This document shows, one piece after another, positions 24,346 through 32,620 of a stretch of 64,000 nucleotides of DNA. The stretch is from Flavobacterium amniphilum (GTDB lineage Bacteria > Bacteroidota > Bacteroidia > Flavobacteriales > Flavobacteriaceae): the NCBI RefSeq assembly GCF_023634845.1, contig NZ_JAMLJL010000018.1, forward strand, positions 1-64,000. The letters run 5' to 3'. The notes beneath the pieces were generated by a model that was not told the origin of the DNA, ran no database searches, and saw nothing but the letters and a program-made list of their open reading frames with translations. Made by a program: the position numbers and the translations under genes. Each line of letters begins with the position of its first letter. Position 1 is the stretch's first letter.

Positions 24346-25954
24346 TTCTTTCACTAGAAGGACTTTTTTAAAATCGTTATCGGTTTTAGCGGTATTTGCA
24401 TTGGTTCCAACTGTCATTACTGCGTGTAAAAATGAAGTTTTAAAATGGATTTTTAAAGTAACAGGAGCGAACCACATTTTAGGACACCGGCTTTGGACTA
24501 AAGATTTTCCCAAACCTTCCGAAACAGTAAATGTTCCGGTACTTATTATAGGCGGGGGAGTTACCGGTTTATCAGCTGCCCGACAACTTGTTAAAAAAGG
24601 ATTTCAAGACTTTTTTATTCTGGAACTGGAGAAAAAGATTGGCGGAAATTCAGCGCATGGTGAAAATAAACTTTCGAAATTTCCACTGGCAGCGCATTAT
24701 CTTCCTTTACCTAATCCTGATGATGTTGAACTTATTTCTTTTCTGAAGGAATCAGGTGTAATTACACATTTTGAAAATGATTTGCCGGTCTTTGATGAAG
24801 AGCAACTTTGTTTCCAGCCACAAGAAAGGCTTTTTATTCGGAATGCCTGGCAGGAAGGATTGGTTCCAAAGTACGGAAACAGTGTAGAATCAGCTAAAGA
24901 GACAGAGCATTTCTTTAAATTGATGGAAGTGATAAGAGGTGAGAAAGGTTCTGACGGAAAGTATTTTTTTGATATCCCGTTGCGACAATGTTCCGATGAT
25001 GCAAAGTATCGTTATCTTGACTCAATAACTATGAAAAAATGGATGTTGGATCAATCTTTTCAAAGTGAGGAGTTGTTTGAATATGTTAATTATTGTTGCC
25101 GGGATGATTTTGGTTTTGGAATAGAAACAGTTTCGGCATGGGCTGGGATTTTTTATTTTACCGCAAGGAAAAATCAAGTCTACCAAAAAGATGTTGTATT
25201 GACATGGCCGGAAGGTAATGGCAGATTGGTTAAGCATCTGTCAGAATCGTTCAAAGAAAAAATTAAGAAGCAACAAATCGCTTTTGATGTCAAGCATGTA
25301 AATAATACTGTTGAAGTTTTGTGTTTTGATGAAATCCAAAATAAAACAATTAAATATGTAGCCAAAAAAGTTATTTGTGCCACCCCGCAATATGTCAATG
25401 GTTATTTGTTTACGGGCCGTGGGAAATTTGGGAAAGGATTCCAATATGCACCTTGGTTTACAGCAACAATTACATTGGATTATAATTTTAATCCGGATAA
25501 TCATCCATTGAGCTGGGATAATGTAATTTACAAATCCGAAGGATTAGGGTATGTGTATAACCAGCATCAATCTTTAGGGCAGGAAGTAATGATGAAAGTA
25601 ATTACTTATTATTACAGTTTTTCTTCCGGAGATACAGCAAAGAGCAGAAAGTTGCTGTACAAAATGAGTCAGCATGATTTTGAAAAAAAGATTATAGAAG
25701 ATCTTTCAATTGCCCACCCGGATATCGCTTCCTGTATTAAATCGGTTGAGGTTTATAAAATTGGACACGGGATGGTGAGCCCCGGAGTTGGTTTTATGTT
25801 TGGAAAAGCTAAAATCAATGCTCAGGAAAGTCTAAATAATAACGTTTTTTTTGCACACACTGATTTATCGGGAATTTCTATTTTTGAAGAGGCTTTTCAT
25901 CAGGGAATTGCAGTGGCTAACAGAGTATTAAATGAAGAAGTTTTGGATTCATAA
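24323..25954 (+). CDS. Tat-exported lipoprotein FAD-dependent oxidoreductase (amine-oxidase-like)
   Basis: A 543-residue flavoprotein. The N-terminus has a twin-arginine signal (TRRTFLKSL) ending in the lipobox ITAC with Cys35, so it should be exported folded, with FAD bound, and anchored as a lipoprotein. The dinucleotide fold begins VLIIGGGVTGLSAARQL, followed by the acidic FILELE and GGNSAHGE. The rest resembles NAD(P)-binding Rossmann/flavin amine oxidases. It overlaps the spermidine-synthase-like gene by 23 bp. I infer oxidation of a polyamine or polyamine-bearing envelope molecule. Confidence 0.75.
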   Translation: MKNGVSYNSFTRRTFLKSLSVLAVFALVPTVITACKNEVLKWIFKVTGANHILGHRLWTKDFPKPSETVNVPVLIIGGGVTGLSAARQLVKKGFQDFFILELEKKIGGNSAHGENKLSKFPLAAHYLPLPNPDDVELISFLKESGVITHFENDLPVFDEEQLCFQPQERLFIRNAWQEGLVPKYGNSVESAKETEHFFKLMEVIRGEKGSDGKYFFDIPLRQCSDDAKYRYLDSITMKKWMLDQSFQSEELFEYVNYCCRDDFGFGIETVSAWAGIFYFTARKNQVYQKDVVLTWPEGNGRLVKHLSESFKEKIKKQQIAFDVKHVNNTVEVLCFDEIQNKTIKYVAKKVICATPQYVNGYLFTGRGKFGKGFQYAPWFTATITLDYNFNPDNHPLSWDNVIYKSEGLGYVYNQHQSLGQEVMMKVITYYYSFSSGDTAKSRKLLYKMSQHDFEKKIIEDLSIAHPDIASCIKSVEVYKIGHGMVSPGVGFMFGKAKINAQESLNNNVFFAHTDLSGISIFEEAFHQGIAVANRVLNEEVLDS

Positions 25955-26939
25955 GGCTGGCTTTGATTTGGTATTTATTATATCTCCGCCGTTTTTGGTG
26001 TTGGGGTTTGTTTTGTTGTTTCAGGACAAAATTCAGTTTTGGCAGGAGAATTATTCTTTTTTAACTTGGTTAATCCTGATTGTTTTTATTGATGTGGCCC
26101 ATGTTTATGCAACACTTTATAAAACGTATTTCAGTGAAAGCGGCAGAAAATACTATCAAAAAAAGTTGTTGTATGTTCCGTTGTTTTGTTTTGGTGTCAG
26201 TCTTTTTCTGTATGCTTTAGGATATCAGGTTTTCTGGTCGGTTCTGGCATATGTTGCCGTTTTTCATTTTATCAGGCAGCAGTATGGGTTTATGCGGTTG
26301 TATGCCAGGAATGAGCCTCAGGTTAAAAAATGGATTGATAATTTAGCGATTTACAATGCTACTGTTTATCCAATGTTGTTTTGGTTTTTCAGTCCAAAAC
26401 GGAATTTCACATGGTTTGTTGAAAATGAATTTCTTGGATTTCCGAGTGAAACTATTGTTGACGGATTGACTTTCGGTTATTTTTTGGTGATAACTGCGTA
26501 TGTATTATATGTGCTGTTTAGGTTTGTAAAATACAATCAGTTTAACTTGCCTAAGTATCTCCTGATTTTAGGAACTTATCTTTCCTGGTATTTCGGGATT
26601 GTTTACTTTAATAATGATTTGGTTTTTACATTGCTCAATGTGGTTTCCCATGGTATTCCATATATTGCTTTGATGTACTTTAATCAAAGGACAGAAAATC
26701 ATTTGAAGTTTTTGCCAAAGCTTTCGACGATAGGCGGATTGATGGTTTTTCTTTTTGTCTTTTTGCTTTTGGCCGTGCTTGAAGAGTTTTTATGGGAAAT
26801 ATTTGTGTGGAATGAGAACATTTCGGTTTTTTCAACTGTAAGTTGGTTGGAAGAATGGCAAATTTTAGTAGTGCCTTTGTTGATGGTTCCGCAGTTTACA
26901 CATTATGTTTTGGATGGGATTATCTGGAAAAAGCAATAA
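25932..26939 (+). CDS. Polytopic membrane protein with conserved-looking histidines
   Basis: A 335-residue protein with about eight hydrophobic helices. Histidines lie in or beside helices: His57 (DVAHVYATLYK), His112 (FHFIRQQYGF), His240 (VSHGIPYIALMYF) and His324 (FTHYVLDGIIWK). This arrangement resembles membrane metal- or haem-binding enzymes, but I cannot assign a family. It overlaps the flavoprotein gene by 23 bp, so the two are probably translationally coupled and may exchange electrons. Confidence 0.65.
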   Translation: MKKFWIHKAGFDLVFIISPPFLVLGFVLLFQDKIQFWQENYSFLTWLILIVFIDVAHVYATLYKTYFSESGRKYYQKKLLYVPLFCFGVSLFLYALGYQVFWSVLAYVAVFHFIRQQYGFMRLYARNEPQVKKWIDNLAIYNATVYPMLFWFFSPKRNFTWFVENEFLGFPSETIVDGLTFGYFLVITAYVLYVLFRFVKYNQFNLPKYLLILGTYLSWYFGIVYFNNDLVFTLLNVVSHGIPYIALMYFNQRTENHLKFLPKLSTIGGLMVFLFVFLLLAVLEEFLWEIFVWNENISVFSTVSWLEEWQILVVPLLMVPQFTHYVLDGIIWKKQ

Positions 26940-26940
26940 A

Positions 26941-26968
26941 AAAAGCTCCTAAACCGGAGCTTTTGATT
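26941..26968. terminator. Bidirectional terminator between the polyamine operon and bioB
   Basis: A 9-bp stem (AAAAGCTCC with GGAGCTTTT), 6-nt loop and T-rich flanks on both strands, placed between convergent genes. Confidence 0.8.
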
Positions 26969-28054
26969 TTATTTTCCTTTAATGGATGCTTCTACGTTTC
27001 TTTCAATAGTATGACCCGGTCTGCTCCATCTTGGTTTCTCGCCTAATGATTGGAATTCTGAATCAGATGCTTCCACGGTTTCGGGTTGCATTTTCTTGAT
27101 AAATGGTTTTTGTGGTTGTAACCCAAGCATTTCAAACATTTTCATATCTTCATTTACATCCGGGTTAGGAGTGGTTAAAAGTTTGTCTCCTGCAAAAATT
27201 GAATTGGCTCCTGCAAAGAAGCACATGGCCTGTCCTTCGCGGGTCATATTAGTTCTTCCAGCTGATAAACGAACCTGGGTTTCCGGCATTACAATTCTTG
27301 TAGTGGCTACCATACGGATCATTTCCCAGATTTCAACCGGTTTTTCTTCTTCCATTGGCGTTCCTTCAACGGCTACCAAGGCATTGATTGGCACCGATTC
27401 AGGTTGTGGGTTTAAGGTTGACAGTGCAACAAGCATTCCTGCGCGGTCTTCAACACTTTCTCCCATTCCGATGATACCTCCGCTACAAACCGTAACATTG
27501 GTTTTGCGTACATTTTGGATTGTTTCAATACGGTCTTCAAATCCGCGTGTTGAAATAACTTCTTTATAATATTCTTCAGATGTGTCTAAATTGTGATTGT
27601 ATGCATATAAACCAGCTTCTGCTAAACGTTGCGCCTGGTTTTCGGTTAGCATACCCAAAGTACAACATACTTCCATGTCTAGTTTGTTGATGGTGCGGAC
27701 CATTTCAAGAACCTGGTCAAATTCAGGTCCGTCTTTTACGTTTCTCCAGGCTGCTCCCATACAAACTCTTGAAGATCCCGAAGCTTTAGCTCTTAAGGCT
27801 TGTGCTTTAACCTGTTGAATACCCATTAAATCATTTCCTTCTATGTCGGTATGATAACGTGCTGCTTGTGGGCAATAACCACAATCTTCGGGGCATCCGC
27901 CTGTTTTAATCGATAATAAAGTAGATACCTGAACTACGTTAGGATCGTGATGTTCTCTATGAATACTGGCTGCTTCATAAAGTAAATCCATTAATGGTTT
28001 ATTGTATATTGCTATAATTTCTTCTTTAGTCCAATTATTTCTTGTTATACTCAT
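26969..28054 (-). CDS. bioB: Biotin synthase
   Basis: A 361-residue radical-SAM enzyme that inserts sulfur into dethiobiotin. The cluster motif CPEDCGYC gives the three cysteines of the radical [4Fe-4S]. GGIIGMGE and RLSAGRTNM (with the Arg that binds the auxiliary cluster) are present. The reading frame is open further upstream (to 28156), but the start at 28054 (MSITRNNWTKEE) fits the family N-terminus. No other biotin gene is adjacent. Confidence 0.93.
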   Translation of the reverse strand: MSITRNNWTKEEIIAIYNKPLMDLLYEAASIHREHHDPNVVQVSTLLSIKTGGCPEDCGYCPQAARYHTDIEGNDLMGIQQVKAQALRAKASGSSRVCMGAAWRNVKDGPEFDQVLEMVRTINKLDMEVCCTLGMLTENQAQRLAEAGLYAYNHNLDTSEEYYKEVISTRGFEDRIETIQNVRKTNVTVCSGGIIGMGESVEDRAGMLVALSTLNPQPESVPINALVAVEGTPMEEEKPVEIWEMIRMVATTRIVMPETQVRLSAGRTNMTREGQAMCFFAGANSIFAGDKLLTTPNPDVNEDMKMFEMLGLQPQKPFIKKMQPETVEASDSEFQSLGEKPRWSRPGHTIERNVEASIKGK

Positions 28055-28170
28055 AACTCCTTTTTTGTATGCGTCAAAAATAAGGATTTCAGGTTGAATA
28101 ACCTTCATAAACAAAAAAATGTTCCCAATAAAATAATCGGAAACATTTTTTCTCAATATATAATTGAATT

Positions 28171-28614
28171 CTAAAAACTCTTAACCCGTCTGTCTTTCCA
28201 ATACTGCATCAACGTAAAGGTTATAATTATTGATGAAGCGATACCTTCAAACAACAAACCGATGCAATACTGATACATAGATGGCTGTCCGCCGCCAAAA
28301 AGGAAATTTTGGGACAGTTTTGCGAGATACGCATCCCCGCCCTTCATGGAAATGTAGGCAAGCAAAGCTGCAACGCTCAGTGCAACACCGATAAGTGATG
28401 TTAAACTACCCGAAATGATATTGTCTAAATAGGCTGTTTTTCCTTCTGCGTAATTTGATTTTATGGTTTTATTGACAAAATAAACTACAATTACTATGTT
28501 TAGCAGTCTTAATAGGAAAATGTCTGATAAGCCTAATAATTCCATGGTAAGGAAATAAAGTCCAATACCTATGAAAATCATAATACCGTTGTATACTTCT
28601 CTTGAGATGTGCAT
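28171..28614 (-). CDS. Four-helix membrane protein of unknown function
   Basis: A 147-residue protein with four predicted membrane helices (about 8-28, 32-50, 66-90 and 112-137), a Gly-rich loop (FGGGQP) and a basic C-terminus (KDRRVKSF). The pattern resembles DUF4199-type proteins of Bacteroidota, but I am not sure of the family. It lies between ribF and bioB on the same strand. Confidence 0.6.
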   Translation of the reverse strand: MHISREVYNGIMIFIGIGLYFLTMELLGLSDIFLLRLLNIVIVVYFVNKTIKSNYAEGKTAYLDNIISGSLTSLIGVALSVAALLAYISMKGGDAYLAKLSQNFLFGGGQPSMYQYCIGLLFEGIASSIIITFTLMQYWKDRRVKSF

Positions 28615-28724
28615 GGCCGATTATTTTATGTTAAACAATAGGAAGTCTCTTATGACTCATTCTCAAAGTTATATAATATAACATTGATTTCCAAATATTT
28701 AACAAACAAATGGCTCGTATTTGT

Positions 28725-29648
28725 TTAGTTGAAATAAGTTAAAGAAGCTTTTTTGTCTAAGAATATTTGATTTTTTAATGAATCGAGTGAGTCGAATTTC
28801 TGTTCGTTGCGGAGATGATGTAAAACAGAAATTTCGATTTCTTTTCCGTATAAATCTTCGTTAACATCAAAAAAATTAACTTCAATCGACAGGTTTTTTC
28901 CATCGATGGTAGGTTTTGTCCCGATATTCATCATTCCTTGATGTAACTTGTTGTTCCATTTTCCGGTAACTACATAAACTCCGTTTCCAGGTATAATTTT
29001 CAAAGGATCATTGATTTGGATATTCGCTGTTGGGAATCCAATTGTGCGTCCCAGTTGGTTTCCTTTTACAACTATGCCGGTAAAAGAATAATGGTAGCCT
29101 AAATATTGGTTGGCCAAATCAATATTTCCCTGTCCGACTGCGTTTCTTATTTTAGTAGAACTTATGGTTATTTCGTCAATTTCTTCTGCAGAAATCTGTT
29201 CGACATCAAAATGGTATTTTTTTCCGAAATTGATTAAATCGTGTATGTCTGAAGATCTGTTTTTTCCGAAGCGATGGTCGTATCCTATAATTATTTTCTG
29301 AAGATTTAATTGGTCGACCAAAATTGTTTTAACAAATTCTTCACCTGATAATTCGGATAAGGTATTGTCGAAATTAAGGATGATTAAATTGTCAATTCCG
29401 GTTGATTCCAGTTGGTGTATTTTTTCCGGTGTAGTGTTCAGGAGGCTCACACTTTCTTTTGAGTGTAGTACATTCCGCGGATGTTGTGCAAAAGTAATCA
29501 CGGCAGTTTCGAGATCGTCAATCCGGGCATTCTTCAGAAGTTTGTCGATAATTTTTTTATGACCTATGTGTACGCCGTCAAAAGTTCCTAAAGTTATAAT
29601 TGTTTTGCCCTTGGGCTTGAAATCAAAGATGGAATGAAATACTTTCAC
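28725..29648 (-). CDS. ribF: Bifunctional riboflavin kinase / FAD synthetase
   Basis: A 307-residue RibF. The N-terminal FMN adenylyltransferase domain has TLGTFDGVHIGHKKII (nucleotidyltransferase HxGH) and the C-terminal riboflavin kinase has GRTIGFPTANI. Length and domain order are normal. It makes FMN and FAD in the cytoplasm. Confidence 0.95.
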   Translation of the reverse strand: MKVFHSIFDFKPKGKTIITLGTFDGVHIGHKKIIDKLLKNARIDDLETAVITFAQHPRNVLHSKESVSLLNTTPEKIHQLESTGIDNLIILNFDNTLSELSGEEFVKTILVDQLNLQKIIIGYDHRFGKNRSSDIHDLINFGKKYHFDVEQISAEEIDEITISSTKIRNAVGQGNIDLANQYLGYHYSFTGIVVKGNQLGRTIGFPTANIQINDPLKIIPGNGVYVVTGKWNNKLHQGMMNIGTKPTIDGKNLSIEVNFFDVNEDLYGKEIEISVLHHLRNEQKFDSLDSLKNQIFLDKKASLTYFN

Positions 29649-29743
29649 TTTAAAAGTTTTGGCAAAGATAAGATTTGTTTCGTTGGGAAGATAATAAAAA
29701 CGGAGTATTGAAAAAATTTAGATATTTTTTTAAAATATTTTTT

Positions 29744-29751
29744 TAAATTTG
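29744..29751 (+). promoter_or_regulatory. -7 element of the first T9SS protease gene
   Basis: TAAATTTG matches TAnnTTTG exactly and lies 23 bp before the start codon at 29774. The upstream stretch is an AT-rich tract with repeated T-runs, without a clear TTTG at -33. Confidence 0.5.
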
Positions 29752-29773
29752 TTAAAAATCAAACAACTTTAAA

Positions 29774-32473
29774 ATGAAAAAAGAATTACTAACGCTATTT
29801 GCTTTACTTTCATTAGGTCTTGCGAATGCTCAAACAGGAAAGTATTGGGCAGTAAACAAGGAATCTAAAGCTAATGTGGCGGCTAATAATGCAGCTGCCA
29901 GATCAAACTTTCCAAAGGAATTTAAATTATTCGATTTAAATTTTCAATCACTTAAACAGGAATTAGGAAGTCTAACAGGAAAAGGGTCAATTTTGATCAC
30001 ACTTCCTAGTGTTGAAGGGAGAATGGAGCAATTTGAATTGTATGAAGCTTCCAACTTCGATGCTGAATTACAGGCACAATTTCCTGAAATCAGAGCCTAT
30101 TCAGGAAGAGGTATTACGGATAAGTATGCTACTTTAAAAATGAGTATTTCTCCACAGGGAATTCAAACAATGGTTTCGAGAGTTGGGAGTGATACTGAAT
30201 TCATGGAGCCATATTCCCAGGACAGAAAAATTTATGCAGTATACCGCTCAGCCGGGAACGGAAAATTGAGTGTTAATTGTACTACAGATGATAAAAAAAT
30301 GTTCAGTGATTTGTCTGATCAGATTAAATCTACCCAAAGATCAAGTGCAGGGCAATTAAAGACGATGCGTTTGGCGCAATCTTGTACCGGTGAATATTCG
30401 GTTTATCATGCAAATGCCATTGCAGTTGGTACTACACCGACAGTGGCAATTTCTCTTGCGGCAATCAATGCGTCTTTGACTCGTTGTAATGGGGTGTATG
30501 AGAAAGACTTAGGGCTTCACCTTAATTTAGTAGCGACTTCTACTAATGTTATTTATACAAATGCGGCAACAGATCCTTATGGAGATACTGATGCTAATTA
30601 TAATTCTGAATTACAGGCTGCTTTGGATGCAGGTGGAGGTGTAGGAAATGCTAATTATGATATTGGTCACTTATTCTCTGCTATTGGAAATAATGGGAAT
30701 GCCGGATGTATCGGATGTGTTTGTGGAACAGGTAAAGGAAGTGGTTTTACAACCAGTACTGCTCCTGTGGGAGATAATTTTGATATTGACTTTATTGTTC
30801 ATGAAGTGGGGCATCAGTTAGGTGCAAATCACACATTCTCAATGAGTAATGAAGGCAGTGGTGTTAACATGGAGCCTGGTTCAGGTGTAAGTATCATGGG
30901 ATATGCCGGTATTACGAGCTATGACGTTGCGCCACACTCTATTGATAAATTCCATGCGGCTTCTATCAACCAGATACAGGTTAATCTTGCGTCAAAAGCA
31001 TGTCCAATTACAACTAATATTGCGGCAAACAATGCAACACCTGTTGTTAATGCAGGTGCTGATTATACAATTCCAAGAAGCACACCTTTCATGTTGACAG
31101 GTTCCGCTACAGATGCTAACGCAGGTGATGCATTAACTTATCAGTGGGAACAAATCGACAATGCCGGAGCGGCTCAAACCAATGCAAACAGTGCTGCAAT
31201 TGTAACTAAAGCAACAGGTCCTAACTGGAGATCATACGACGCGGTTTCTACCCCAACAAGAGTTTTTCCTAACATTGCATCGGTTCTAAATGGCCAAGTA
31301 ACAACTGCAGGTGCAGATATCAATGTGGAGGCACTTAGTTCAGTTGCGAGAACATTAAATTTCAGATTAACGGTTAGGGATAATGCTCCTTTTAGTTCTT
31401 CTGCGCCGGTAAAAGTAGGTCAGACTAATTTTGATGATGCAGTTGTGACTATTGATGCTACAAGAGGGCCATTAACAGTAACTTCTCAAAATGTAGATAA
31501 CCAATCATGGAATCAAGGAAGTTCACAAAACATTACATGGGCAGTAAATAATACAAACGCATCTGCCGGTGGTGCAAATGTTGATATTTTATTGTCTACT
31601 GATGGTGGTTTGACTTATCCTACTGTATTACTTGCAGGTACTCCAAATGACGGATCACAGTCTATTACTGTTCCTAATATTACAGCTCAACGTTGTAGGG
31701 TAATGGTTAAAGCAAGCGGAAGTATTTTCTTTAACGTGAATACTAAAGATATTGCTATCGGTTATACGGTAACTTCTACTTGTAACAGTTATCCAATTAC
31801 TCCTAATGCGGCTATTCCTGATAATACGCCTTCATTCCTGACTCATGGAGTAAATGTTCCGACTACTGCTGCTATCACTGATGTTAATCTTGCCGTGAAT
31901 TTAACACATACATGGATTTCGGATATCACAATCGCCATGTTAAGCCCGCAAGGAACTCAAGTTAACGTATTCAACCGTTCATGTACCAGTAATGATAATA
32001 TCAATGCTACTTTTGATGATCAGGGATCGGCAATTGTTTGTGCTGCAACAATTACAGGAAATGTTGTTCCTGCTCAGTCTTTATCTGCATTAAACGGACA
32101 AAACCCTAACGGGACATGGACGTTTGGTGTTATGGATCAGGCTGCTGATGATACAGGGACAATTGTTAGTTATAATTTGACAGTTTGTTCTAAACAGTTT
32201 ACTTTAGGAAATGATGACTTCGCATTTGAAGGATTTGAATTATTCCCTAATCCGAATAATGGTAATTTTACATTGAAATTTAATTCTAATACAGGAACTG
32301 ATGTGAAAGTTACTGTTCATGACTTGAGAGGAAGACAGATTTTCGACAAATCATACGTAAACAATGGTGCTTTCAACCAAATAATTGGTTTAGACCGCGC
32401 TCAGGCTGGAGTTTATTTACTTTCAGTTGTAGATGGTGGAAAGAAAACAGTTAAGAGAATAATTGTAGAATAA
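29774..32473 (+). CDS. T9SS-secreted reprolysin-like zinc metalloprotease
   Basis: An 899-residue secreted protease with a signal peptide (about 1-19, ending ANAQ). The zinc site is HEVGHQLGANH (from residue 343), followed downstream by SIMGYAG, the Met-turn of metzincins. A PKD/Ig-like region follows (about 420-650), then a proprotein-convertase P-type domain (about 670-800). The T9SS type A sorting domain (about 825-899, FELFPNPNNGNFTLKF ... KRIIVE) directs it across the outer membrane. A paralogue follows immediately. Confidence 0.88.
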   Translation: MKKELLTLFALLSLGLANAQTGKYWAVNKESKANVAANNAAARSNFPKEFKLFDLNFQSLKQELGSLTGKGSILITLPSVEGRMEQFELYEASNFDAELQAQFPEIRAYSGRGITDKYATLKMSISPQGIQTMVSRVGSDTEFMEPYSQDRKIYAVYRSAGNGKLSVNCTTDDKKMFSDLSDQIKSTQRSSAGQLKTMRLAQSCTGEYSVYHANAIAVGTTPTVAISLAAINASLTRCNGVYEKDLGLHLNLVATSTNVIYTNAATDPYGDTDANYNSELQAALDAGGGVGNANYDIGHLFSAIGNNGNAGCIGCVCGTGKGSGFTTSTAPVGDNFDIDFIVHEVGHQLGANHTFSMSNEGSGVNMEPGSGVSIMGYAGITSYDVAPHSIDKFHAASINQIQVNLASKACPITTNIAANNATPVVNAGADYTIPRSTPFMLTGSATDANAGDALTYQWEQIDNAGAAQTNANSAAIVTKATGPNWRSYDAVSTPTRVFPNIASVLNGQVTTAGADINVEALSSVARTLNFRLTVRDNAPFSSSAPVKVGQTNFDDAVVTIDATRGPLTVTSQNVDNQSWNQGSSQNITWAVNNTNASAGGANVDILLSTDGGLTYPTVLLAGTPNDGSQSITVPNITAQRCRVMVKASGSIFFNVNTKDIAIGYTVTSTCNSYPITPNAAIPDNTPSFLTHGVNVPTTAAITDVNLAVNLTHTWISDITIAMLSPQGTQVNVFNRSCTSNDNINATFDDQGSAIVCAATITGNVVPAQSLSALNGQNPNGTWTFGVMDQAADDTGTIVSYNLTVCSKQFTLGNDDFAFEGFELFPNPNNGNFTLKFNSNTGTDVKVTVHDLRGRQIFDKSYVNNGAFNQIIGLDRAQAGVYLLSVVDGGKKTVKRIIVE

Positions 32474-32496
32474 GTAAAATTGTTTATTCAATAGTA

Positions 32497-32528
32497 AAAG
32501 GGTGGTTTTTTTAAACCACCCTTTTTTT
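32497..32528 (+). terminator. Terminator after the first T9SS protease
   Basis: A 12-bp stem (AAAGGGTGGTTT with AAACCACCCTTT), short loop and a following T-run. Confidence 0.85.
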
Positions 32529-32554
32529 GTGTTTAAAATATTTACAATTAACTT

Positions 32555-32582
32555 TTTGAGATTGCATTTTATTATATATTTG
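32555..32582 (+). promoter_or_regulatory. Promoter of the second T9SS protease gene
   Basis: TATATTTG (32575-32582) matches the -7 element exactly. A TTTG (32555-32558) lies upstream with a spacer of 16 bp, shorter than the usual 19. The start codon is 38 bp downstream. Confidence 0.45.
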
Positions 32583-32620
32583 TTAAAATTCTAAAATTCT
32601 ACTAAACTAAAAACATTTTT

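Noticed and set aside
27096..27569. 157-codon antisense frame inside bioB
   Set aside because: bioB is unambiguous on the minus strand, including its radical-SAM cysteines. The antisense translation is low-complexity Ser/Thr/Ile.
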